Shown here: piece by piece, positions 20,461-32,344 of the stretch | Layout of the letters: each line of letters opens with the position of its first letter | Numbering within the stretch: the stretch's first letter is position 1 | Assembly: GCA_024516155.1 (NCBI GenBank) | Contig: JAJJXM010000072.1 | Span: 1-64,000 of the forward strand | DNA length: 64,000 nt | Reading direction: 5' to 3' | Origin: Pyronema omphalodes | Taxonomy: Eukaryota; Ascomycota; Pezizomycetes; Pezizales; Pyronemataceae | Notes under the pieces: generated by a model | The model's database searches: none | What the model saw: the letters and a program-made list of their open reading frames with translations, nothing else | What the model was told of the DNA's origin: nothing | Made by a program: the position numbers and the translations under genes

Positions 20461-21497
20461 ATACCATAACCGCGACCCCCCTAACAGCCCGGCAGCCTGT
20501 AAGAAACTCATTAGGTTTTGGACGGGCATTGTAGACCTTTGCTAATTTGCTCGAACCCAAATTCTAACTAACGAACTAATTATGTTCTTCTATGTATGTA
20601 GAAACCAAATTTTGGCTGAGTCTGAACGAGAGCAGCAAACACATCCACTTGGTGCCGTGCTTTAGACGCTTTTCGACTGACAGCCCTGGGAGCCCTGGGA
20701 GCCCTGACAGCCCTGACAGCCCGGGGAGCCCTGGTAGCCTGGTAGCCTGGTCGCCTGGTACATAGACTAGAAACCAAATACCAGGTACCTGCATCCAACT
20801 AGCTAGGCAGCCGCCATACCCCGCTCGCTTGCTTTATGTTCTTCTATGCTATGGATATGCTGTCATCATATGCTGTCATCATATGCGCTTATTTCGATTT
20901 CGATTTCGATTTCGCCACTGTTATGCGGATCCCTCCTGCGCTGTGGCTTGCGACAACCCCCGCCCGCCCACCTGCGATCCTCCGCGCGCCGAAATAAGGT
21001 ACCCAGCGACTACGGCTACGGCTATGTTATGAACACCACACCCAGCGACCAGCGACGGCTATGTTATGAACACCCATAACTGTAGCTGTGGCTGAAAATA
21101 TAACACACATACACATAACTCACACATACACATGAAACGGAGATCTCAATGCCATACCATACCTGATTCCTGTAACCTCCGCTTGATATTATGCGGATTG
21201 TATCGCCACCCAATGCGACCGATACGACGGGAGGAAATGCGAAAAGGAAAAGGAAATGCGAAATGCGAAATGCGGACAACGAAATGCGAAAAGGAATCGA
21301 CGACCGGGAAGTGCGGATGGGGTATAGATAAAGTATAGATATAGATAAGGTTTGGTATCGATTAAAGAAAGAAAGAAAGAGAGGATATTATCGACTATCT
21401 TCTAAAAAAAAAAAAAAAAACACGCCGGAGTTTACTTTTCAGCGCCACTCAACACCATTCGCTCACCCCGCGGATTCTGTTAACGATAACGATAACG

Positions 21498-23372
21498 ATG
21501 AATCCCCAGATTACCACCTCGTCAGAACAGCGCTGTATATACCCCTCCTCCTCGGTTTCTTCGTCATCGTCATCGTCAAACTACAGCAATACCAACTACT
21601 CCCCAACAGCAAGTCCCATCTGGAGCTCCTACAACTATAACGAAATACCAGCACCACCACCTCCGCCGCCTTTGGATATTACCAAACCTCCCCGGAAAGC
21701 CAGATCACAATCGAGATCTCGGGGGATTGTTTCTCCTACTACGAAATCTCCGAGTCCCGAGTCTCCCATCTCAATATCTCCTGGTTCGCAGTCTTCCAGT
21801 GGCAGTAGCAATAGATTTCGGCCAGTTCCTGAAGCTCCGAAAGCTCCGGCAGCTTATAATACGTATCATGCTCCATATGCTCCACAAGCTCCGGAGGCTC
21901 CGTATGCTTTGGAAGCTTCACAAGCTTCACAAGCTTCACAAGCTCCGGAATCTGCTTATGCTTCACAAGCTCCTGATGCTTCCCAAGCCCAGCCAAAAAG
22001 ACCATCCCACACCCCACCAGTACCTGAACGCTGTATCTCCAGTAAGAGTCGAATGATACAAACCCCCGACAGCGCCGTAAACCTCCGGATTCCAACCTCC
22101 GCAACCTCCTTACCAAATCCCCGCTCACCAGCAAGTCCCCGCTCACCAACAAATCCCCGCTCACCAGCAAGTCCCCGCTCACCAACAAATACCCATTCAC
22201 GAGCACCATCCTCAAGCCAACCCAAAACACCAAGATATCCCATAGATAAAGGAAATATCAAGGGTATATCACATACCCTAATATTTCCCTGTCGGACCGA
22301 TTCTCTGCATCCTGCTTTACGGGAGAGTTATAGGAACAATTGGCAGGTCTACAGTCACGATAGGATTCCGAGGGATGTTTCGCCGCTTTCTCCCATGTCT
22401 GGTTTTCCGACTTGGCTTTCCGCTTCCGCTCCCCCTTCAGCTCCTCCTTCAGCTCCCCTTCCCGCCCCCCCATCATCCCCCCTCCCCGCACCACCACACC
22501 CGCACCACCACACCACCCCCCTCCGCAAACCCTCTACCAACCTTCACGACCTCTGGAAAACCACCGAAGGCGCCTCAAGTAAACCCACCATATTCTCCCT
22601 GTCTATCCATAATTGTCACAGCTCGCTATACTTCGGAACCCGTAACGTGCCGTTGTATACCTTCACCGGACAGACGCTATTACGAGAGAACCCTGGAACT
22701 GGGAGCGGGAAGAAGAAGAAGGTTTGTGATGTTGTTGTTGGGAGGGGTGGGGACGTCAGGATTGGAAGGTGGGGTATGCTGCAGGACGGGGAGGGGCGGT
22801 GGGAGTTGCGGATTACGGGCGGGAAGGGGGCGGCTGGGGAGAGGGAAAATATGCGCAACAACACACCATCCCCTCAGACTGCGCATACAGGGCAACAACC
22901 ACTATTCGTAAGCCTTCGCGACCGGATCGCAAGGGTAGTCAACCTCGACAAGCAAGTATTAGTAGAACTCGACACCGGACGCCGATTATTAAGAATTGAT
23001 ACAAGAATTCCAGGGGTGGCGGGAAGTGATGTTATTGATACTTCGGTTGCGGCTGTCATTGCTATGGTGGTTCTTGAAGGCCGGAAAGAGACATTGAAAC
23101 GGGCGGGCTCGTGTTCAGGATCAGGGGTGGGTTGGACTTGGAAGGGGAATGCGAGGCGGAAAAGATACTCTGGGGATGAAATGCTGATTAGAGAGGGAGC
23201 AGGATGGTGTTGGTATTTCGGGCCGCTGAAGGAGGCGTGTATGGTGGTGTGGTTTTTGGTAATGTTGGGTTGGGAGATTGGGAAGGCGGTTGTGGAGAGC
23301 TGTAGACCGATAAAGGATAGACGGAGGGAGGATACTAGGTATGAGGATGTATACAGGAGGAAGCGATGGTAA
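21498..23372 (+). CDS. Hypothetical protein with Pro/Ser/Ala-rich N-terminus and C-terminal hydrophobic segment
   Basis: 624-aa open frame without introns; product not recognised. Residues 1-360 are low complexity: poly-Ser, a run of APQAPEAP/ASQASQ-type repeats (~125-160), a 12-residue repeat of NPRSPASPRSPT (~215-245), and a PPSAPLPAPP stretch (~320-345). The C-terminal ~270 residues look folded: LYFGTRNVPLYTFTGQTL, DVVVGRGGDVRIGRWGML, LVELDTGRRLLRIDTRIPG, and a single hydrophobic segment (ACMVVWFLVMLGWEIGKAVV, ~585-605) before a basic tail. The length of the open frame and the change of composition support a real gene. A (GATAAC)n run lies directly before the ATG and an A18 run ~80 bp upstream. 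Possibly a membrane-attached fungal-specific protein; function unknown. Confidence 0.7.
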   Translation: MNPQITTSSEQRCIYPSSSVSSSSSSSNYSNTNYSPTASPIWSSYNYNEIPAPPPPPPLDITKPPRKARSQSRSRGIVSPTTKSPSPESPISISPGSQSSSGSSNRFRPVPEAPKAPAAYNTYHAPYAPQAPEAPYALEASQASQASQAPESAYASQAPDASQAQPKRPSHTPPVPERCISSKSRMIQTPDSAVNLRIPTSATSLPNPRSPASPRSPTNPRSPASPRSPTNTHSRAPSSSQPKTPRYPIDKGNIKGISHTLIFPCRTDSLHPALRESYRNNWQVYSHDRIPRDVSPLSPMSGFPTWLSASAPPSAPPSAPLPAPPSSPLPAPPHPHHHTTPLRKPSTNLHDLWKTTEGASSKPTIFSLSIHNCHSSLYFGTRNVPLYTFTGQTLLRENPGTGSGKKKKVCDVVVGRGGDVRIGRWGMLQDGEGRWELRITGGKGAAGERENMRNNTPSPQTAHTGQQPLFVSLRDRIARVVNLDKQVLVELDTGRRLLRIDTRIPGVAGSDVIDTSVAAVIAMVVLEGRKETLKRAGSCSGSGVGWTWKGNARRKRYSGDEMLIREGAGWCWYFGPLKEACMVVWFLVMLGWEIGKAVVESCRPIKDRRREDTRYEDVYRRKRW

Positions 23373-23380
23373 AGGAGTGG

Positions 23381-23545
23381 GATGTGAAACGGGAACGCGA
23401 GAGAAAGGTGGAGGTGGAGGATTGTATTCATGTGATCTAGCTCTACGCCTCTACAGAGGGAGATATACCCAAGGTGGAAACTCCACCTCCACGTGCCAGT
23501 CACGTAAGCCCTGAGTGCGGCCAAGACACCGGAACTCTGGGCGAC
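23381..23545 (+). repeat. Dispersed repeat R5, copy 1
   Basis: Direct match to 34,990-35,160 (GATGTGAAACGGGAA, GAAAGGTGGAGGTGGA, TCTACAGA-GGAGATATACC, GTGGAAACTCCAC). Non-coding; it begins 9 bp after the preceding gene. Confidence 0.75.
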
Positions 23546-24476
23546 TTCTTACATGGGATTAGAATTTGGTTCATAAATTTAATGATATCAATGTATATTG
23601 AGCCCGACTCTACCGAGTGATGGATTATGCACATGAGACTATTAGTAATGCATGCATAAACGCCAAGCCAAGTCGTCCACAAACGTCAAACTCCCGTGGT
23701 GGACCCTCAGTGGCATCATGGCATCATCGTAAGGCTCGGAAAACCCTTGAAGCACAATGCACGCCGGCGCGTTTTGACAACTAGTGCCTACCATCGCGTG
23801 GTTCGCATTTCGCATGTATCCGTCGATTGGTTTTATTTTTAAGCTGGAGCTCTTTTGCAAGGAAACAGCTGTTAGTCGCGCCATGTTTAGGCGATATATC
23901 TCCACAACAACAGCAGCGCGATGTATCTCGTATCTTAAACGTCATACCGAAAATCAGAAAATCATGTTTGCTGCACCACTTTTGCGTCTTTCAAATTCCG
24001 TTTTTGGTTAAACACCATAACAGCAGCAGCACGAATTCTTGATTTGTGATGGAGATGCCACCCCCCAGTCGGATTCTTTGTCCCGTGTGTTGTCAGAACA
24101 TTCAAAAGCAAGCAAGCTCCCTTACCTTGCGTTGCGTGATTGTCTGATCTACTACATAACATACATATAACCATTCTCGCACGACCCGTCGCCCTGCGAG
24201 ACTTTCCTCGGGATAACCATACACCCACGACGACTCTTCACAACTATTACAGTGTTGCGATAACGTCTAACGCGACTCCTGAATTTACTACACAGCCAGC
24301 CTACAAAACTATACCATCCGACTGCGAACGACTCAGGGCCCACGCGACATTTCGACTCTACCTGAGGAATCGCCGTGACACAATAGCCAAGCGAACCGAA
24401 CTCAGCCTCAAATACAGCCGTGACTACAGGCAGCACAACGAACCCAGCTGAATCCCCCGCCCCAACACCCAGCGCG
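23546..24476. other. Intergenic
   Basis: No recognised gene. A 103-codon open frame at 24,140-24,451 (plus) has no recognisable domain and may be 5' UTR or chance. Confidence 0.5.
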
Positions 24477-25417
24477 ATGGATAGGAATCATCAGTCTACA
24501 GCACCAACACCATCTCCGCCAACTCATGGCTGGTTTATTGAGCTTCGCGGCGAGTACGTAACATAAGCCACCTTACCACTTTTTCACTCTCCGGGTGCTA
24601 TCCTAACTGCTCCCCGAACACATGAAAATCACTCCCCCAAAGCCTTCTTTCTTTCTCTTTCTTTCTCCTTATAACACAGAACTAGCTAACACTAATAACC
24701 CAACAGAATCAACCTCGCCTCAATAACCGATTGGTTCTACATGACCCACCACTTCCGACATGGAATCCTACACACAAGCGAAGAAACCTGGCTGGTTGAT
24801 TACCCCGATAAACAACGCTGCGAGCAAGCTATGGAATATGCAAAATCCTGTAGTTGCTATGGGTCATGGTTGAGACCGTATGTTCCCTTTCTTCCCCAAA
24901 AAATCCATTTCCCTAATCCATATCCATATCCATAATCCATATCCTCCGCTGTCTAAGACGGAAAATGGTAATAACGTCACGGTAATAATGGTATATGCTG
25001 AAACATCACATCACACACAGTAATCCACGCACTGGCGTTCCAAGAATCACTTTCCAGATCCTGCACCTTGAACTAGCGGCTATCGTCACGATCCCTGAAC
25101 CGCCGGAACCATCTAGGCAGCCACAACCAGCACCCACCCCAGTACCGGCCCCGGCACCAGCACCAGCACCAGCACCAGTACAAGCCCCCACCCCGGCACC
25201 AGCTCGAGCACCAGCATCAAGAATCACACCCCCCAGAGCACCAAGGAGATTATCCCGCCACCTCGAAATCCCATACAGAAGAGGTATCCCGCTAATGGGT
25301 ATGGGGCTGGAATGGTTTGTGCAGGAGATTATGGTTACGGTTGATAGTGTTAGGAGGGATATTGATAGGAGGAGTAGGGGGAGGTATAGACTTCATGTGG
25401 CGGCTTCTGCGGCTTGA
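24477..25417 (+). CDS. Hypothetical protein, three exons, Pro-Ala repeat
   Basis: Gene model inferred from splice sites and frame: exons 24,477-24,553, 24,707-24,877 and 25,021-25,417, giving 214 aa. Introns of 153 and 143 bp have GTACGT and GTATGT donors, AG acceptors and a GCTAAC branch-like site in the first. Phases match (2 nt carried over each junction). The protein starts MDRNHQSTAPTPSPPTHGWF, has a Cys/Trp-containing middle (TSEETWLVDYPDK, SCSCYGSWLRP), then a (PAP)n run of ~40 residues and a charged C-terminus. No family recognised. An intact frame across three exons supports a real gene; function unknown. Confidence 0.55.
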
Positions 25418-26443
25418 GATGGGGGGGGGAGGGGGGGAGGGGGTGGGGTGAGGGGGTATTTGGGATGGCGAGATCTGGGGCGGTGGATTGGGGCGGTGGG
25501 TTGGTATTAACTAGAATCCAAGAATTCAAGAATTCAAGAACCCAAGAACCCACAAACCGCAGCCGGGAGATATATTTTCGTCCGTTTAGCTTCAATCACT
25601 TTTAGTGTCAGCTTCAGTATTAGTATTAGCTTCAGTATTAGTTTTAGGTAGTTTTCGGTATGCTAGGCGTTTGGAAATTTTATTCTATTTTATTTCTTGG
25701 GTTTTTGTATTTCTTAAGTTTCTTCCTAACTCCATACAAGATCCCGAGGTTCCGAGGTTGGTTCTGCTATGTAGTCTGCACTTTCAACTGCGTGTGCGTG
25801 ATCCTTGACAAAATCTCTTTTCTGAATACCTACCACTCTTTATTTTTCCGCTTTCTTCCAAGACCCATGACTTTACGACTTCTTTCTTACACTTTCATAT
25901 ATTATCCTTTCCTTGATGTATTATCCTTTCCTTGATGTATTATCCTTTCCTGGATTTCGTCAAAATAACGTCAAGTTAGCGGTATGTACATATATACACC
26001 ATATATACACCATACCACGCATTATACGCTAAGGCGCTCCTATGTATGGTGCATATCAACTCCTGCCTTGCCCTGCTTGGGCTTACAGTGTGGTGGCAGA
26101 ACCAGACCCCGCCCGCCGCCGCTACAGAGCCCGCTGATCCAGGGCTACAGGGCTTAAGGGCCTAAGCTAGTCTGAGCTAGTCCGGGATTTAAGCCAGCCC
26201 GGGGTTTAGTCTGTGGTCTGGGATTTAAGTTCAAGCTCCAGTTTCCAAGCTCCAGGCTCCAGTTTCCAAGCTCCAGTTTCCAAGGCTTACACGGCGGAGA
26301 ATATAGAACAGCCCTAATAGTCACCAGTCACCAGTTACCAGTCAGCAGTCATCAGTGACTCGTCGGTAACATTACCATGCCGGAATCCTGTATGCAACAC
26401 CCAGCATGGAGTATACTGTGATCATTAGCGGGCTGGCGTTGGT

Positions 26444-26476
<33 letters not shown>

Positions 26477-28539
26477 GGTTCGGTTATTGGTTAACTGGAG
26501 GGTTGTTATCTGATACATTGCTTAGCTAGTGAACCGTGAGGTGGTTATATATATCTACTATAACCATATCTACTATATCAATGTCCATCACCAGGGTCGG
26601 GATAAGAATATGATATGCCGCTATATAAGATAAAATCCGGAACTTCATATCATCATCATGTAAAGTTATCACTACACTTGTAATGAAGCACATACATAAG
26701 CCCATACATAAGCACATAGTTACATAGTTACATAGTTACATAGTATCTAAACAGTATACAACCAGAAACCATCATCCCGCCAACCCAAACTCAAAACCCA
26801 AATCCCATCATATCATATCATATCATATCACATCATATCCCATCACTAAAAAACTCAACACATAAACTCTGATATAACCCCGCATAAGGCTCCCCAAAAG
26901 GCAGAACGGATCGTTGAAGTCCGGATTTATAGATCCCCGCATAAGGCTTTCCAGAAGGCGCAATGGGAATGGATGTGTGCTGGGATATGCCACGAATACA
27001 GCAAGGCACACGAGGCACACAAGGCAGATTTTGGGGGTTTTGGGGCTTGGAGTTGTGGGGGTTTGAATCTTCCGGATTTCGAAGATCTGGTGGTTTGAGG
27101 GGATATGGGGATATGGGGATGTGGGTTCTGGGATTTTCGGGTTCTGGGGGTTAGAGCCAGAGGGAAGGTGGAATTAAGGGAATAAATCTAGTACCGGGTG
27201 GTGAAGGGGGAATGATCGGGTGTTGGATGCAGAAAGATGGAATGAGGAGATCTATTGATGATGATGATTATATAGAACTCGAAGCTCGAAGCCGGTGATT
27301 GATAATGAATATAAAACCTCGGTGGTATGAGTCTACCACTGGATAAACGAAGAGATAGCATAAAACCCCATAAATGACAGAGGGAATAAAATATAGCAAA
27401 CGAACGATTCCTGGGGTTATGAAATGAAGCCGAGATTTTTTTTTTTTCGTTGGTGTTTATGCGGGGGTGGGGGGGGGGGGGGATGAGATGTAAACAAATA
27501 AATAAATAAACAAATATAAAGCAGTACCAGCGTAATCACATTAAACAACAGACAGCAACAAAAGACGTCATCTAGAAATATTAAAACCAGAAATAACCCT
27601 GCCAAACTCAACAAATCATCCCCACACGAATCTCTGCGCCAGGAAGGGGGGTGGTGGTGCTTTACAAAACCACGTCGGGTTCACTGTGTATCACTCGCTT
27701 ACCTCGCACCAAGGACGGCGCCGCGAGTAATTAAGTTTCGCTCTATCTGGGACAGGATATGAGCTGGATATACTAAGCAATGACAATCGGCGCCCTAAGC
27801 AGGGATAGAGGGAATGGCGTACCCATAACAGGGGGGGGGGGGGGGGGGTTACTTTGCCCACACTATCCGGGGATCTAATTCTCCAGAACTTGGTCTCATA
27901 AAGCGGCCTGGGGGTTTAAATCCGCTTCAAGGATACTGTTTCTGTTAAGATTCATCAATGATTCGTCATCAACAGTCTTCTTTATATCCAATTCGAGAAT
28001 CTTTCATGATTTTAGGAGACGGAAGTTATGTTCGGTTAATGCGTTAACTCCTGCAGAGGACGGATAGAAAGAAGACCTTAGACTCTTGGCAACGAAAACT
28101 AGTTGGCGATCGAAGAAGTAGATGAAAATGGCTCTGTATCGGAATTATATATACTAAAGCTATGGCTGTGGAAGGTTCCGTGCCTTGTTTTTATGTGGAA
28201 TATAGAAACATAATACAGCCCCCCTGAAACACTACTGACGACCTGTGGGGTTCAATGTGGGGATAGGATACATCGGAAGTCGAAGGTTGTATGGTGGGAT
28301 AGAGTTTGCTACGGGTGATAGAGATGTTGGTTTCTAACTCTTGCGGCCCCCTGGAAACGCTAATGGGACAAGGAAGTCGAAATAGCGGGGCAATCATACA
28401 GTCGCGCTGGCAGGGTAGCAAAGCGCGGCGAGTCTACCGATGAAATACGGAGAAAGCAGGACACCGAATACAATTGTGTGTAAAGCAACGGCCTTGGAAT
28501 GACCTTGCGAGTAATGAGACAACCGGGTTGATAGAACAA
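25418..28539. other. Intergenic, simple repeats
   Basis: No gene recognised. G-rich run 25,421-25,445; an 18-19-bp tandem (TATTATCCTTTCCTTGATG) three times at ~25,898-25,950; (GAT)n at 26,442-26,475; CATAGTTA repeats at 26,715-26,745; G runs at 27,462-27,482 and 27,830-27,849; otherwise unique AT-rich DNA. Confidence 0.65.
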
Positions 28540-29262
28540 CCCGGTCAGGTGCTCAGAATGGTCGAATGACGTTCCATGATCAAACTTCGACAGTGATCAC
28601 TCAGCCAAGCTCAACCCCCGGAACTTGGATGTATGCTTGGTACTACAGCCTGCTACATAGACATCGTCTCTGTGCCATATTCTTCCAGCTCCTTCACTCG
28701 CACCTCCATCATCGCACATTACTCAACCGTCAAGCCTACTGAGGCAATTCATCAACCTCTGCGCATACATCCCGTGAGTCTCTGTATTATGCCCTACTTG
28801 CACCTGGAGATCTCTATGCTACTCTGCACGATTGGAGGAGCACCTCTTGGAATCATCCGCGGTGCAAGACCATGCGGGCCGACCATTCGGATGATAAGGT
28901 GACCGTGGGTCATGGACGATAGGCATTCCCGGTTCCGCTTGTTGGAATGCCAGAGTCTTGAGCTTGTGCTGAATCTTTTCAACAGCTGGATTTATGCTCT
29001 GTGACCCATGCGAAGCTATAAACTAATATCATCATTAGATATGCCATCCAACCATGGAAATCGGTACTCAGAATTGCAGCGTGCAAGATACAGGAATCCG
29101 CCAGTATGCAAGAATGGATAAGTCTGCTGAAGCTGTGGCTAAAGTCCTGTACATATTGGCAATGGGACATGCGGTGAGGAGAACTTTGTCAGTGGTCGAG
29201 TCACTTTCCATGATACAACCCTGATAGGGACGATTGAGATTTGTTCAACCCCCCATCACTTG
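28540..29262 (+). repeat. Segmental duplication, upstream part, copy 1
   Basis: Similar to 50,285-50,900. Shared landmarks are CCATGATCAAAC, ACTCTGCACGATTGGAGGAG (here) with its counterpart near 50,592, CCGACCATTCGGA / CCTACTATTCGGA, and the AACCATGGAAATCGG / AACCATGGTAATTCGG block near 29,053 and 50,831. The copy ends upstream of the gene at 29,510, as the other does upstream of 51,327. Confidence 0.65.
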
Positions 29263-29509
29263 AATGCGCGTCAGGCAGGACACCCCGCCAGATACTCTTT
29301 CTTCCCCTTCCTTCCTCCCCTTCTCACACCCGCATCTTCTTCAGAGTCATACACCCGTTTTAACTCCACACCTGCAGCGTCCGCATCGCTATTCTAAAGT
29401 TATCACCATTAGGTAAGTAGGGAATAATTTTGAAATTCTTCCACCAGTAATCCGTAATTACTAGGCATTATTTATTCAGGACTGATTCCTTCCCTTTAGA
29501 TACAGCAAG

Positions 29510-30237
29510 ATGGAATCTTCGCCCCCCTCTCATGGAATTACCAACCTTCCATCCGCTGATCCCATCGTGCCTGCCGTGCTTCCTCCTTCTCCGGTCCCTT
29601 CCCTGTTCGCGCCCCCCGCTCCTTGCACAGAATTGGCTGTACCCACCGCTGTGGTGTCCGTCCCTGAAGGTGTCGTTGCTCCTGAAAGCGCTGTGTCTCC
29701 ACCGGCACAGCCTTCCGCACTGTCAGACGACCACAGCGTCGATACGCCAGCAACAAAGACTCCTGATGCCCTTACCACCAACAGCAAAATCCAACCTGCA
29801 GACACACTTGAGGCTGATCCTACTGATCCTTTGAGCTCCGGCACATCAACCCACTCGACCGTTGTCGCTTCTGATGTTGCTGCTTCCTCCGCTGGTCTAC
29901 CATCTCCGGATTCATCTACCTCAAGCCCTGCTATTGTTCGCACAGTTAGTGGGTGGGTTATCCCAGATGTCCACCTTGCGAGAGCTTTTATGGGCGATGA
30001 TTACTGGGGTATTGTAGACTCAGTCATCTCAGATGAAACGTCCAGAGCATTCAGGAACTGGGATGAACCAGTCCCGGCTGTTGCAGTCCACCTACAGGAC
30101 TGGATGTACAAAGTAAGTCTTATTTTTATATCTTGATGATTTTTGTGGAGGATGAGACTAATGTTGGTTGTCAATAGACGGGGTACATTGATTATGAAGA
30201 TATCATGCTCCTTGGGTCGGATGATGATGAACAATAA
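29510..30237 (+). CDS. Fungal-specific hypothetical protein, two exons (paralogue of 51,327-52,627)
   Basis: Exons 29,510-30,112 and 30,178-30,237, intron 65 bp (GTAAGT...AATAG, phase 0), 220 aa. Not a recognised family. The N-terminal ~145 residues are Pro/Ser/Ala/Thr-rich and probably disordered. The C-terminal ~70 residues are shared with the paralogue: VPDVHLARAFMGDDYW-type block, NWDEPVPAVAVHLQDWMYK before the intron, then TGYIDYEDIMLLGSDDD after it. The intron sits at the identical codon and has the same length in both genes. Compared with the paralogue it lacks a ~110-residue middle region. An unchanged C-terminus and intron argue for a functional protein family; role unknown. Confidence 0.7.
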
Positions 30238-32344
30238 TTGACCCATGCTTCCTTTTTGTATCTGGTTTCTGAGGCTTCGTTTATCTGGAAGGGGTTGATT
30301 TCTACGCCTTGTTTTTCTTGTGCCTCTTGCTTTCTGTCGTGATTTGGCGTTTTTTGTATTTAGAGTATTGAAATTTAAGGAGAGCATAATTTTGTATCAT
30401 GTACCAGATTGTATCAATTCCAAACTCCTGTAATGAATTGAAGTTACAAGCCTGCTCTAAAACTTGAACTGGACGTGCTCCGGAATTACAAAGTTTCAAA
30501 ATGTCATGAGCCCAAGTATTCAACATGTTCGAGAGATACCTCCACTCAATTGACCCGCTATATGCCATGAGAACCTTGTAACTGGATTTTTTATTAGCTG
30601 GATATAGTTATTCTACGACAATTAAGTTTTCAGGAGATTTATAAATGCTGCAGCTGGACCTGGGTGCTCAAGAGCTGCATCTAGCCTCGATAGATAGTAG
30701 TAGCCATGGTGTAGAGATGGGATTTGGACTAAGAGAGATATGAGATTAACAGGAGAATGCGGTGTGAAGAGCTATGAGGAAAAGTCTGGTGGGTTTGAAA
30801 AAAACGAGGAATGCACAGTGATCGATGGTTGTACCCGATAAAGGATGGTGGAGCTTGGTGGAAGTAGCTCTAGTGGAACTTGGCCGCGGGAGCTGATAGC
30901 TGGTTCCACGCGTACCTGGCAAGCTTCAGTACCTTGACAGTTGGTGGAAGACGGGGTGCCGGAGCAATCCTCCACCGTAACTAACCGAATCTGCGATCTA
31001 AACCCCAACCACCAAGAAAACACCTGGTGATCCCTAGCGCCAAGTGATATTCTGTGATTTTCACTCTTTCCCCACCATATTCAACCCCTAAGAAGCAAAC
31101 TAATTCCTCAGTAGGAGTAAATAAAGCTTCAGTCGCGGATATGACATCATCCTCTGCCATCGATTGTACATGATGAATTTATCAAGGTGCTCAACATACT
31201 TTAAGGAGCAGTTCTGAATTGTCCAGACATTTCGAATAGATGATACAGGACAGGAATGTCCGAGGGCTAGTGCCACAACCTCGCGGTGATATCGATCAGC
31301 GTTCGATTGAGCATTTCAACCTCGCCTCGTCTTTCAGAATAGCGATACCTATTTCTGACGATAAAAATACTTCCAGCGCTGTGTATCTTCTAGGCTACTT
31401 ACTCCCAACTAAGTCGACGAATCTTTCATTGCAGCCTGCACTCCGACGCCATTTATACCAAGTTCTGACGATACTCTCTCTTGGATAGCAACTCCAGTGG
31501 ATCCGTATATCCAGTATACGAGGTAAAATAGTAAATCAGGTAAATTGAACTGACAATTCACAGTTGATTGACGCAGATTTGGTGTTCCGGAAACATAGTC
31601 CCAAAAATGGGTATGAACTTTACTTACAAATACACGCCTCGGTGTTGATGCGAGGTTATCAACGAAGCTCAAAATACCTACTCAGCTGATATATGCTTCA
31701 CCCGCCGCAAAGGTTCTATGATATTTGATTTCGCAAGAAGTATGTACGAGTTGTCGATTAGAAAAAAATTGAAGATTTTCTTCGTTTTATTTTATTTTTT
31801 TTTTTGTTTTTTTTTGGCACAGGTACCCTGGTTGATTTTGTGGATATGTTATTTACCGAGAGAAGCTGCATTTATGCGTCATGCTGGTCCGGTAGGAGCC
31901 CATTAGCTATTCCGTTTTGCAGTACGTTCATTCTCAACATCATAAGGCAACGCATTTTAATCTACAGAGGAACAACAATGTCGCAACTGCAACACCCAAT
32001 CGTCCAAGTTCAAGCGCAACAAATTGTTCCCACAGTGACACAGCCACATCGAAGATTAGAACAAAAGTATACGCGCATCACAAAATATTTAGGCGAACAT
32101 TAAATATTGGTTTTGCAAGTCGCATAAGGTCTTCCATTCGATAGTGTCTGTGAAGAATCAACAGAAAGGCAGTAGCACTGCATAGGATCTTCAATAACAG
32201 CCTTAAAAACAGTAGTGAAACACGGCATCCCAGTCATGCAAATATACCCCAATCTCGGCCACCGCCTGATTGTACATCTTCTTCAAAGCCATATTTTTCT
32301 CGTCGGATCCATTGGCGTTCTCAAGCTCAATTTCGATTTCCACC
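30238..32344. other. Intergenic
   Basis: No gene, RNA or repeat recognised; AT-rich, with a T run at 31,793-31,815. Confidence 0.6.

Larger units (their letters stand above)
17333..21497. other. Intergenic, microsatellite-rich
   Basis: No gene recognised. Holds many simple repeats: GGGTTC-type at 17,880-17,910, an ACAACATGA nonamer array at 18,480-18,530, a 23-base C run at 18,874-18,896, A runs near 18,961 and 21,403, CTCCAT repeats near 19,335, GATATGGTG repeats at 19,805-19,890, and the arrays listed separately. An R1 fragment (GACGGGCATTGTAGACC) lies at 20,505-20,560. Confidence 0.7.
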